Shown: positions 25,781 to 33,187 of the stretch, in pieces
Layout of the letters: every line of letters begins with the position of its first letter
Numbering within the stretch: the stretch's first letter is position 1
Source: Prauserella flavalba
Lineage (GTDB): Bacteria; Actinomycetota; Actinomycetes; Mycobacteriales; Pseudonocardiaceae
Length of the DNA: 64,000 bases
Reading direction: 5' to 3'
Assembly: GCF_003202235.1 (NCBI RefSeq)
Contig: NZ_MASU01000022.1
Location: 81,648 to 145,647, forward strand
The notes under the pieces: model-generated
Told to the model about the DNA's origin: nothing
The model's input: the letters and a program-made list of their open reading frames with translations, nothing else
Database searches by the model: none
Made by a program: the position numbers and the translations under genes

Positions 25781-28090
25781 ATGAGCGATATGCGCGGGCA
25801 GCGGCCGGTTTCACCTCAGCTCGCCTTCAACTTCGTGCCGGTCACCTTCTCGGCAGAGGCGTTCGACGGCGGTCTGATCGACTTCGAGTCACCCGACCAG
25901 CTGAACTTGCTGCGTGCAGAACTGGTGGACACCCACGTTGTGTCCAGGACCCGCGGAGGCATCGCCTGCGTTCCGCTGGTAGCCGACGCGGAACTGCACG
26001 GGAAGCCGACGACGTTCGTAACCAGGGAGTACCGACGGCTCACGATGCGGCTGGTGCAACAGGCACTGCTGCGCTCGGTGCTGGAGTGGGGTTACACGCT
26101 GCGCAAGCCCGGACGGGCGAACTTCGTATCGCGGCGGGAGGGCAAGGACCTGCTCACAGCGGCCACCCAAGGCCGCAGGGCTGAAGCAGTGCGCGACCTG
26201 CACGTGTTCCCGCAGTACGTCCTGGACAGCCGGGTCGTCGGACCGTCCGGTGCCCCCGGCGTGATCGTCGGGGTGAAGACCCGCTATGAGATCGACCTGA
26301 CCGTCGAGGAGCTGATCGGGCTCGGGGTCAGCGTCCGCGATTGCTACGTGGTGTCCGACGACGGCACGATCGAGCCTTTCGCGCACATGGACCCCACCGC
26401 GACCCGCCGCAACGTCGGAGCCGTAGACCACGTCGACGGCCCCGACCTAGTCCTGCGGGATGCGCCCGGCGATCCGCGCGTGGCGGCGAGCCGGGCATGG
26501 TTGGAGAGCCGCCGTGACATCTTCCACACCGTCATCAATACGGTGGCGGGCGCGGACGGCGCCCAGATCATCAAGGAGCTGGAGCTGGCCACGTTCGGGC
26601 TGCTCGGTGCGTTCGGCCGGTTCGAGAAGACGATCGAGATCGCCGGCAACCTGGCCCGCCGCGGCCCGCTGGAGATCGCCCACGGTCTCTCGGTGACTCT
26701 GGAGCCACCAGTCGGCTCGACGAGCACCGCCCGAGCCGCGACATGGAGCCGCAGCGAGGCGCCGACGTTCAAGTTCGACCAAGCCGGCGATAAGACCCAC
26801 CGCTCGGCCGACCGCGGCCTGGACGAGTACGGGCCGTTCGACGTGGAGTTCTTCGCGAAGAAGAAACCGCGAATCGCGGTGGTCACCCCCCGCGCCCACA
26901 AAGGCATCGTGGAGCAGTTCATGACCAAGTTCCTCCACGGGGTTCAAGGCGAGCGGGTCTACGGGCAGGGTTTCATCCGCAAATACCACCTCGGCGGCTG
27001 CGATGTCCGCCTGCAACCTTTCGACGGCAGCCCAACCGACGCGGGCGCCTACCGGAAGGCGTGCCAGGCGGTGCTGCAGGCGGGCGAGGTTGACCTGGCC
27101 ATCGTCATCACGAGCGAGGCCCAGGTGCATCTGACCGGGGACGACAGCCCCTACTTGGTCGCGAAGTCGACGTTCATGGGCCAGGGCGTCCCGGTCCAGG
27201 AGGTCCGGATCGAGACCGCCCGACAGAGCAAACTCGGCTATCCGCTCGACAGCATCGCCCTGGCCTGCTACGCCAAGCTCGGCGGCATCCCCTTCGTCAT
27301 CGCCGCACCACGTGCCTTGACCCAGGAACTGGTCATCGGGATCGGCAGCTCCCACGTCAAAGCCAGCCGCAACACCGCCCCCGAACGAGTCGTCGGCATC
27401 ACCACCGTCTTCAGCGCCGACGGCAACTACCTGCTGTCCAACACCTCCCGCGAGGCGGACTACGAGGACTACCCCGGCGAACTCCTGCGATCGCTGACCG
27501 AGTGCATCGAGGACGTCAAGGCCCGCAACGCCTGGCAGCCCGGCGACGAGATCCGCCTCGTCTTCCATGTGTTCAAGCCGCTGAAAGACGCCGAAGCGAT
27601 AGCAGTCAAGGAACTCGTGGAAGACCTGACCAGCCAGTACGCCAAGGTCGAGTTCGCCTTCGTGCACGTGAGCACTGACCACGAATGGATGATGTTCGAC
27701 CGCGCCAGCTCTGGAATATCAGGCCGGGGCAACGGACGCGCCAAGGGCCACTACGTGCCCGACCGCGGCTACGCCGTACCGATCGGCACCCACGAGATGC
27801 TGCTGGCCGTCAGCGGCCCAATGGACCTGAAAAGCGCCCTACACGGCGCGCCCAAGCCGTTGTTGCTGAAACTGCACCGTGAGTCCACCTTCACCGACAT
27901 CGAGTACCTCGCCCGGCAGGCGTTCCGTTTCACCGCGATGTCCTGGCGCAGGATGTATCCCTCGAGTGCACCCGTCACGATCCTGTACTCCGAGTTGATC
28001 GCCGACCTTCTCGGTCACCTCCGTCACGTGCGGAACTGGAACCCCGACATCCTCGCCACCAAACTGCGTTCCAGCAGGTGGTTCCTGTGA
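25781..28090 (+). CDS. prokaryotic Argonaute, PIWI domain, catalytically inactive
   Basis: A 769-residue protein with pAgo architecture. The N-terminal and PAZ-like part (to about residue 350) includes SGAPGVIVGVKTRYEIDLTV. MID begins near 364 (RIAVVTPRAHKGIVEQFMTKF), with YLVAKSTF, the QGVPVQEVRIE segment and AKLGGIPFVIA supplying the 5'-end-binding Tyr/Lys/Gln/Lys set. PIWI follows: the first catalytic position is Gly in LVIGIGSSHVK (normally GxD), the third is in VFHVFKPLKDAEAIAVKEL without RDG, and the last has LYSELIADLL without Asp/His. It should thus bind guide and target but not slice. Its stop overlaps the nuclease start, so the partner is the likely effector. It could be a long-B-like pAgo. 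Confidence 0.82.
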   Translation: MSDMRGQRPVSPQLAFNFVPVTFSAEAFDGGLIDFESPDQLNLLRAELVDTHVVSRTRGGIACVPLVADAELHGKPTTFVTREYRRLTMRLVQQALLRSVLEWGYTLRKPGRANFVSRREGKDLLTAATQGRRAEAVRDLHVFPQYVLDSRVVGPSGAPGVIVGVKTRYEIDLTVEELIGLGVSVRDCYVVSDDGTIEPFAHMDPTATRRNVGAVDHVDGPDLVLRDAPGDPRVAASRAWLESRRDIFHTVINTVAGADGAQIIKELELATFGLLGAFGRFEKTIEIAGNLARRGPLEIAHGLSVTLEPPVGSTSTARAATWSRSEAPTFKFDQAGDKTHRSADRGLDEYGPFDVEFFAKKKPRIAVVTPRAHKGIVEQFMTKFLHGVQGERVYGQGFIRKYHLGGCDVRLQPFDGSPTDAGAYRKACQAVLQAGEVDLAIVITSEAQVHLTGDDSPYLVAKSTFMGQGVPVQEVRIETARQSKLGYPLDSIALACYAKLGGIPFVIAAPRALTQELVIGIGSSHVKASRNTAPERVVGITTVFSADGNYLLSNTSREADYEDYPGELLRSLTECIEDVKARNAWQPGDEIRLVFHVFKPLKDAEAIAVKELVEDLTSQYAKVEFAFVHVSTDHEWMMFDRASSGISGRGNGRAKGHYVPDRGYAVPIGTHEMLLAVSGPMDLKSALHGAPKPLLLKLHRESTFTDIEYLARQAFRFTAMSWRRMYPSSAPVTILYSELIADLLGHLRHVRNWNPDILATKLRSSRWFL

Positions 28091-29373
28091 CCGCGCCAGA
28101 GGCACCAGACGCTGCCAGCCCAACCGGGCAACTGGCAGCGCAGATCGCCAGCCTGGAACAACTCGTGCTGCGCGCGAACCTGCCCGGCAACCTCGACGGG
28201 TTGCTCGCCCACCACATCCTGGGTGATCACCGCGTGAGCTTCGCCTGGAACGTCAACCCCATGACCGCAGGATGGCTACAGGACAACGAGGACCGCCTGG
28301 CTCATTCCTCGGGACTGGCCATCCTCGGCTACGGCCTCGCAGAATTCGCCTCCACCGCATCCCACACCGGGCGGCGCCACCTCGCCGAAGGACTTCCGGC
28401 ACTGATGCGCAAGAACCCTTTCCAGGCCGACGGCGTCACCTTTGTCAACGACCCCGGCCAGGTCGTCGGACTCGCGCTGGCCGTCAACGCCGCCCACGAG
28501 TACGCACCCCAGGCACGCACCTGGCTGGCAGAAGTACTCCACGACCCCCGCCTACAGTCCCCAACCGCGTTGCTCGGGATGTTCCACCAGCACGCACGCC
28601 ACATCATCGCGGCCCCCACTGCTTTCCGACCCGACCCACGCCAACTCGACGACCCTGTCGATCTCGCCGGCCTGCACTGGCTTGTGACCGCCGACAGGAG
28701 CGTCGACCTGACTGACCCCAACGACCTGCACGATCTGCGCTCCCGGCTGCTCAGCGGCCTCATCCTGGGACAGACCGAACCATCCTCAGCCCCGCGGGCC
28801 GCATTGCTGCTCGCGGCAGCCGCACACATCGTCACGGCCAGCGTCGACGACCTCATCCTCAGCCGCAGCCATGTAGGCGTACTGCTGGGCCGATTCGAGG
28901 ACGCCATGCGCCACTGGCGCTACGACAACGACACTCTTGATCATCCCATCCGCTGGCCGATCACCGAAGAACGCGAAGTCCAGAACATCCTCTGGCTCAT
29001 CCTGCGCCCGGTTTTCGACGACCTGGTCGACGAGGAAACCTTGCGCAAACTCGGGCACAGTACCTACCGCGCCGACTTCGGCATCCCGTCGCTCGGTTTG
29101 CTCATCGAGGTCAAGTACGCGCGCAAGGCGGCCGACTTCAAGACCTTCGAGAAGGAAATCATCCAGGACTACGTCGGCTACCTGACCGACAACGAGCCCT
29201 ATCGCAAGCTGGCCGTGTTCATCTACGACGAATCCGCCTCCGTACAAGAACACGGCACGACTCGCAACGCCCTGCTCAAGATGCCTGACATCACCGACGT
29301 CATCATCGCCAGCCGGCCCAGCCACGTACCCGTACCCGACCGAAGCAACCGCCGACGAAACAACTCACACTGA
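28087..29373 (+). CDS. pAgo-associated PD-(D/E)XK nuclease (DpnII/MboI-like domain)
   Basis: A 428-residue protein whose GTG overlaps the Argonaute TGA (GTGA) and has AGGTGG upstream. The N-terminal 290 residues are helical, with hydrophobic stretches (LAILGYGLAEFASTAS, ALLLAAAAHIVTASVDDL), and match nothing I know. The C-terminal domain has the order EREVQNILWLILRPVFDDL - YRADFGIPSLGLLIEVKYAR - KEIIQDYVGYL - LAVFIYDESASVQEHG, the DpnII/MboI-type restriction-endonuclease fold with catalytic Asp (RADF) and Glu-x-Lys (IEVKYAR) intact. It is the probable toxic effector released when the inactive Argonaute recognises invader nucleic acid; this role is inference from the pair. Confidence 0.8.
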   Translation: MTAPEAPDAASPTGQLAAQIASLEQLVLRANLPGNLDGLLAHHILGDHRVSFAWNVNPMTAGWLQDNEDRLAHSSGLAILGYGLAEFASTASHTGRRHLAEGLPALMRKNPFQADGVTFVNDPGQVVGLALAVNAAHEYAPQARTWLAEVLHDPRLQSPTALLGMFHQHARHIIAAPTAFRPDPRQLDDPVDLAGLHWLVTADRSVDLTDPNDLHDLRSRLLSGLILGQTEPSSAPRAALLLAAAAHIVTASVDDLILSRSHVGVLLGRFEDAMRHWRYDNDTLDHPIRWPITEEREVQNILWLILRPVFDDLVDEETLRKLGHSTYRADFGIPSLGLLIEVKYARKAADFKTFEKEIIQDYVGYLTDNEPYRKLAVFIYDESASVQEHGTTRNALLKMPDITDVIIASRPSHVPVPDRSNRRRNNSH

Positions 29374-29466
29374 GCTGATCTCGCCCGCCAAGGTCAGGCC
29401 GTCTAGAGCGCTGTCAGAGTGAACCGGACCGTCGCCTTAGCGGGGCGGCCAGGCGATACGCAGCAC

Positions 29467-29503
29467 GGTCAGTGGGGGCCGAGAAACCCGGCCACCACTG
29501 ACC
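29467..29503 (-). terminator. hairpin downstream of the integrase gene
   Basis: GGTCAGTGG (29467-29475) pairs with CCACTGACC (29495-29503), with an inner GGCC/GGCC stem. It follows the integrase stop on the minus strand and probably terminates its transcript; it could also be part of the attachment-site region. Confidence 0.5.
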
Positions 29504-29513
29504 ACGCAATGTG

Positions 29514-30737
29514 TCACTCGCCGCCGAAGATGCGGTCGATCGCCGAACGGGTCCGGGCGGCGCTGGAGGGCATCAGGTGTGTGTAGACGCGGAGGGTGAA
29601 GGCCGGGTCGGCGTGGCCGAGGTATTCGGCCAGTGCCCGGATGTTCTCCCCCGCGTCCAGCAACACGGAGGCGTAGAAGTGGCGCAGGGCGTGGAAGCCG
29701 TCGGCTCGTACCGGTTCGGCGACGCCCGCTTCGCGGAGCGCTGGTTTCCACACGTGCCGGTTGAAGTACATCCGGTGGATCGCGGTGCTTTCGCGGGTGT
29801 AGAGCAGCAGGCGCACGGTGACCGGGTCGCCATCGGGCTCGCCCCAGGGCAGGGTGATCTTCAGCGGGGGGAACTGCTCGACGTGCTCCTTGATCGCCAG
29901 CCGCACCTCGGTCGGCAGGGGCACCTCGCGGGTCTTGCCGTGCTTGGGCAGGCCGAACACCAACTGCCCGCGCACGATCTTGATCTGGCGCTCGACCCGC
30001 AACTTCTCCGTGTCTTCGTCCACGTCGTCCGGCGAGATGCCGAAGACCTCGCCCTGGCGAAGCCCGCATCCGCCGCCGAGCGGCACCGTGACCTTGTACC
30101 GGTCCGGCAGGGCGTCGTGCACGCCGTGCACGCGCTCGGGCACCCACGGGACGATCTTGGGGTACTCGCCGCGTGGTGCGGTGACCGACTTCGCGGTGCA
30201 GGGGTTCTTGTTCAGGCGTTCGTCGTCGATGGCGGCGGAGAAGATCGCCGAGACGTTCGCGAAGATCAGACGCCGGTAGGTCTCGGCCAGCCCCTTCTTC
30301 TGGAGCGCACGGTCCCACTCGCGGATATTCGACGGCTTGATCGCGCTCAGCCATCGGTTACCCAGGTGGGGGTAGACGTGCAACCGCAGTCGAATCTCGG
30401 TTCCTTCTCGCGTGGTTTCTTCGAAGGTCTGGGAATTGAGCCACGTTTCCGCGAACTCCTTGAAATGGATTTTGCCCGCGTCGGGGTCGAGATAAGTTCC
30501 CTTCTTCATGTCGTTTTCCATCTGGTGCATGAAGTCCTGCGCCGCACCCAACTTGCGGTCGGGGAACGTTTTCGAGCGTTCCTGACCGTCCGGGTCGATG
30601 TAGCGGACCTTGTACCGCATCCCCTTGCCGTAGAAGGAAGTCTTCTGCTTGACCGGCCGCCCCTTGGCATCGAGCACCGGCTCACCCGTGTCGGGGTCGA
30701 TTTTCTCGCTGTACCAGCGGTCCTGGATGTGCGCCAT
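29514..30737 (-). CDS. int: tyrosine site-specific integrase of the ICE
   Basis: A 407-residue tyrosine recombinase. An N-terminal arm-binding region (YSEKIDPDTGEPVLDAKGRP....GMRYKVRYIDPDGQERSKTFP) precedes a SAM-like core-binding domain (FKEFAETWLNSQTFEETTREG). The catalytic domain shows Arg in GCGLRQGEVFGISPDDV, HxxR in FHALRHFYASVLLDAG, His in YLGHADPAFT and the nucleophile in LRVYTHLMPSS. The ATG at 30737 starts the conserved MAHIQDRWY; upstream in-frame codons overlap the excisionase gene. It stands directly after the excisionase, marking one end of the integrative element; the attachment site is expected near its 3' end. Confidence 0.93.
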   Translation of the reverse strand: MAHIQDRWYSEKIDPDTGEPVLDAKGRPVKQKTSFYGKGMRYKVRYIDPDGQERSKTFPDRKLGAAQDFMHQMENDMKKGTYLDPDAGKIHFKEFAETWLNSQTFEETTREGTEIRLRLHVYPHLGNRWLSAIKPSNIREWDRALQKKGLAETYRRLIFANVSAIFSAAIDDERLNKNPCTAKSVTAPRGEYPKIVPWVPERVHGVHDALPDRYKVTVPLGGGCGLRQGEVFGISPDDVDEDTEKLRVERQIKIVRGQLVFGLPKHGKTREVPLPTEVRLAIKEHVEQFPPLKITLPWGEPDGDPVTVRLLLYTRESTAIHRMYFNRHVWKPALREAGVAEPVRADGFHALRHFYASVLLDAGENIRALAEYLGHADPAFTLRVYTHLMPSSAARTRSAIDRIFGGE

Positions 30738-30750
30738 TGTCGTCCCCCTG

Positions 30751-30939
30751 TCAGGCGGCGTCGGCCGTGGCCCACCGACGAACGGCGGCCGGGTCGTATC
30801 GGAGATGCTTTCCCAATTTCCGAGCAGGCGGTCCGGAGCCGCTCTTGCGCCAGGCGCGCACGGTCTCGACGGGGACACGCAAATAGGCCGCAACATCATC
30901 CACGGTCCACAGCCGGTCGATACTCGAAGACTTGTCCAT
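30751..30939 (-). CDS. xis: excisionase / MerR-type small HTH protein
   Basis: A 62-residue protein with one winged-helix motif (LWTVDDVAAYLRVPVETVRAWRKSGSGPPARKLGKHLRY) of the excisionase/MerR HTH_17 type. ATG at 30939 follows GGAGGAAC. It lies 13 bases before the integrase and is surely co-transcribed, the standard actinobacterial xis-int order; it would bend attachment DNA to favour excision. Confidence 0.88.
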   Translation of the reverse strand: MDKSSSIDRLWTVDDVAAYLRVPVETVRAWRKSGSGPPARKLGKHLRYDPAAVRRWATADAA

Positions 30940-31116
30940 TGTTCCTCCAAGACCTTTTCGGCCCGGATTTTTAAACAGCAAGAGCACGGCAGCCCCTTTC
31001 GCCGCTGACGAGGGAAAATGGAGGCCGCGTTATTTCAGTTGACGGCCACGGGATATCCACGCTCCATACACCGCAGCCGTCAAGCGCGATTCATAGAGAA
31101 GCCTTTTCATCGGCCG

Positions 31117-31392
31117 CTAGCCACCGGGCGGGCGATCGCCAGTACGTGAGACGCGCGGTCCGCCGTTCGGCCCCGTACGGCGTTGTGGGCGGGTGCCGCG
31201 GCGCCGCCGCGCCGGTGTCCGGCCAGGGGGCCGCTGCGCACCACCATCAGCCGGACGGGTGCGGGTCCGCCGAACCGGCTCAGGCCACGGCTGCACCGGA
31301 TATCCCTCGCGGCGCAGTTCCTCGTCCACGTCGTGCTGCAGCGCGGTGATGGCGTCGAAGGTCCACCCGTCCGGGTGGTGGCAGATTGTCAT
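31117..31392 (-). CDS. small Arg/Pro-rich ICE protein
   Basis: A 91-residue protein beginning MTICHHPDGWTFDAITALQHDVDEELRREGYP, followed by a low-complexity Arg/Pro/Gly tail. Its ATG overlaps the stop of the upstream recombinase-domain gene (TGATG), indicating coupling. The first 40 residues look like a folded, acidic helical region; the tail is probably disordered or nucleic-acid binding. No family recognised. Confidence 0.5.
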   Translation of the reverse strand: MTICHHPDGWTFDAITALQHDVDEELRREGYPVQPWPEPVRRTRTRPADGGAQRPPGRTPARRRRGTRPQRRTGPNGGPRVSRTGDRPPGG

Positions 31393-32120
31393 CACGCGGC
31401 CCACCGATCCGACGGCAGGTCGAAAGGGTCACCTGACTCGGGCGGCGCGGTCGCCAGACGGGTGTGCCGGTTGGCGGCGAGGAACTCCTCGGCGGTGACG
31501 ACCGGCGGGTGCGCCCACGCCTGCGACCAGACCCAGCACGCGCGCGGGGCACGACGACCGTGGTGGCGGCGACCCCAGACTTGGCGACCCAAGTACTTGG
31601 GGTTTCGGAGGACGGACCGCACAACGCCCGCGGTCCAGACGCCAGGCTGGCCGGTCTCCGGGTCCAGCGGTGCCGGGTACCGCGCGGCGGTGAGACGGCG
31701 GAGGATCTCGGCGATGGGGAGACGGTCTTGGCCGCGCCACAAGAAGATCATGCGAACGGTGCTGGCCTCGACGGGCTCGATCACCAGCCGCGTCCGCCAC
31801 CTCGGACGACGCCCGGCCGGGGTAACCCGCACACGCTGCGGCCGGTAGCCGTAGGGCACGACGCCCGTGTTGAAGCCCGCCAGGACGAGTTGCTCCGCCG
31901 CCCGCCGGGCCTTGGCGGTGGTCGCCGCGTGGTAGTCGCGCAGGACGACCTCGCGCACGAAGGCCGATACTCGGTCAGCGTGAACCGCCCGATCATGGCA
32001 ACGGCCGCGTCGGAGACGCCGCTTCGCCGTGCACCGCAGACGGGCACGCCAGGACCAGTGCCCAGCAGTCGCGGCCCAACGGGGGATCTCGCCGCCAGAG
32101 TCGTCTCGTTCGGTGGTCAC
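31392..32120 (-). CDS. recombinase-domain protein lacking a resolvase catalytic domain
   Basis: A 242-residue protein. GTG at 32120 follows an ideal GGAGG with six bases spacing, so the long upstream open frame is not used. The C-terminal two thirds match the Recombinase (PF07508) domain of large serine recombinases: FNTGVVPYGYRPQRVRV, LVIEPVEASTVRMIFLWRGQDRL, IAEILRRLTAARYPAPLDPETGQP, WTAGVVRSVLRNPKYLGRQVW. The N-terminal Ser-recombinase catalytic domain is absent, so it cannot recombine DNA alone. It may be a DNA-binding remnant or regulator of the ICE. Similar truncated proteins occur in actinobacterial mobile elements. Confidence 0.75.
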   Translation of the reverse strand: MTTERDDSGGEIPRWAATAGHWSWRARLRCTAKRRLRRGRCHDRAVHADRVSAFVREVVLRDYHAATTAKARRAAEQLVLAGFNTGVVPYGYRPQRVRVTPAGRRPRWRTRLVIEPVEASTVRMIFLWRGQDRLPIAEILRRLTAARYPAPLDPETGQPGVWTAGVVRSVLRNPKYLGRQVWGRRHHGRRAPRACWVWSQAWAHPPVVTAEEFLAANRHTRLATAPPESGDPFDLPSDRWAA

Positions 32121-32251
32121 GGTGCACCTCCGGTTTGTGAGGGCCGCCATGCCGACGGCAAAGGGGGCGGCGTCCTGCGGGGGCCTCTGTTCCGCGGCGG
32201 GCTCTGCGCGGAAACGAGGCGAGGGGCTGGGCACGCCAGCCCGTTGCTTGA

Positions 32252-33187
32252 TCACCCCGCGCGCTCCTTGGTGTCGTGCCCCGCGATGGCGGCGCCGGAG
32301 CGGCACGACCAGGGCGAGCAGCCGTCCGGGTCGTCCTCCTCGGCCGCCGTGGACGCGGTGACCAGGCGCAGGTGGCGCTTCGCGCGGGCGGGCGGGTCGA
32401 GGTCGACTTCGTCGAGCGGTTGGCAGGAGCGGTGCAGGAAGTACTGCCCGCGCAGCTCTTGGCCCTGGGTGGTGGCGTGCGGGTAGCCGTCGCGGATCGC
32501 CTTGTCGAACGCGACGGCGTCGGCCCAGCCGTCCGGGTCGTGGTCGCGGATCCATCGCCAGCCGGCGTTGCCGTGAAAAGGACAGCCCAGGCAGGCGGAT
32601 TTCACGGTTCCCGCGAAGCCGCGCTCGGCGAGATAGTCGACGCACCGTGCGCGGTCCCAGCCCAGCTCGATCAGCGGGAACACGTTGCGCAAATACTGGA
32701 CACCCGAGTCCTTCGCGTGCGTGAACTCGTCGGTGCTGATGCCGATGGCTTGCTCGACGTACAGCCCGCGCGGCACCCGGCGTGGATGCGGGTAGCCCAG
32801 CAGCTCGCGCGCCGCCTTCTTCAGCGGCCCAATTTTGTACTCGCTAGTACATTGCCTTCGCGCCAAGCCTCGAGTGCCGTCCGGGTTGAGCACGTGCAGC
32901 GGCATCGACACGAACCGATGGGCCGGGTCGAGCGCGTCGTCGCGGATGTTGCCCGCCGACACAGTGCGGACCGGGATGCCGAACTTCGCCGCGTGCGCAC
33001 GGAGACGGGCAAGGTTGGCGTACACGGCCTTCGGTTCCCACCCGGTGTCGGCGAACAGCGCGACATCGAAGCGCGGGATCACTCCCTCACAGGCGAGCAG
33101 CAGGACTGCGCTGCTCTGGATGCCTGCGCCGAGGCTCAAGCACCGCAAGGCCGGTCGGGGATCCGGTGTGGACGCTGACCTGGTCAT
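32252..33187 (-). CDS. PAPS-reductase-like (adenine nucleotide alpha-hydrolase) protein
   Basis: A 311-residue protein of the phosphoadenosine-phosphosulfate reductase-like group common in phages and integrative elements. The PP-loop-type N-terminus reads CLSLGAGIQSSAVLLLAC, with FADTGWEPKAVYANL as the second nucleotide-binding element. Cysteines RRQCTSEYKIGPLKK and SACLGCPFHGNAGWRWIR suggest a metal or thiol site. This resembles phage and DndC-like proteins rather than the assimilatory enzyme. Its start overlaps the stop of the C5-methyltransferase gene (ATGA), so it may serve DNA or tRNA modification. No DndABDE partners are present, so phosphorothioation is not supported. Confidence 0.75.
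   Translation of the reverse strand: MTRSASTPDPRPALRCLSLGAGIQSSAVLLLACEGVIPRFDVALFADTGWEPKAVYANLARLRAHAAKFGIPVRTVSAGNIRDDALDPAHRFVSMPLHVLNPDGTRGLARRQCTSEYKIGPLKKAARELLGYPHPRRVPRGLYVEQAIGISTDEFTHAKDSGVQYLRNVFPLIELGWDRARCVDYLAERGFAGTVKSACLGCPFHGNAGWRWIRDHDPDGWADAVAFDKAIRDGYPHATTQGQELRGQYFLHRSCQPLDEVDLDPPARAKRHLRLVTASTAAEEDDPDGCSPWSCRSGAAIAGHDTKERAG

Noticed and set aside
25781..29373. SPARTA- or TIR-type short Argonaute system
   Set aside because: The Argonaute is long with N-terminal/PAZ-like regions, and the partner has a PD-(D/E)XK nuclease rather than TIR-APAZ.
29374..29513. Possible tRNA gene or remnant as integrase attachment site
   Set aside because: I could not fold a cloverleaf or recognise a tRNA 3' end here; only a hairpin is visible.
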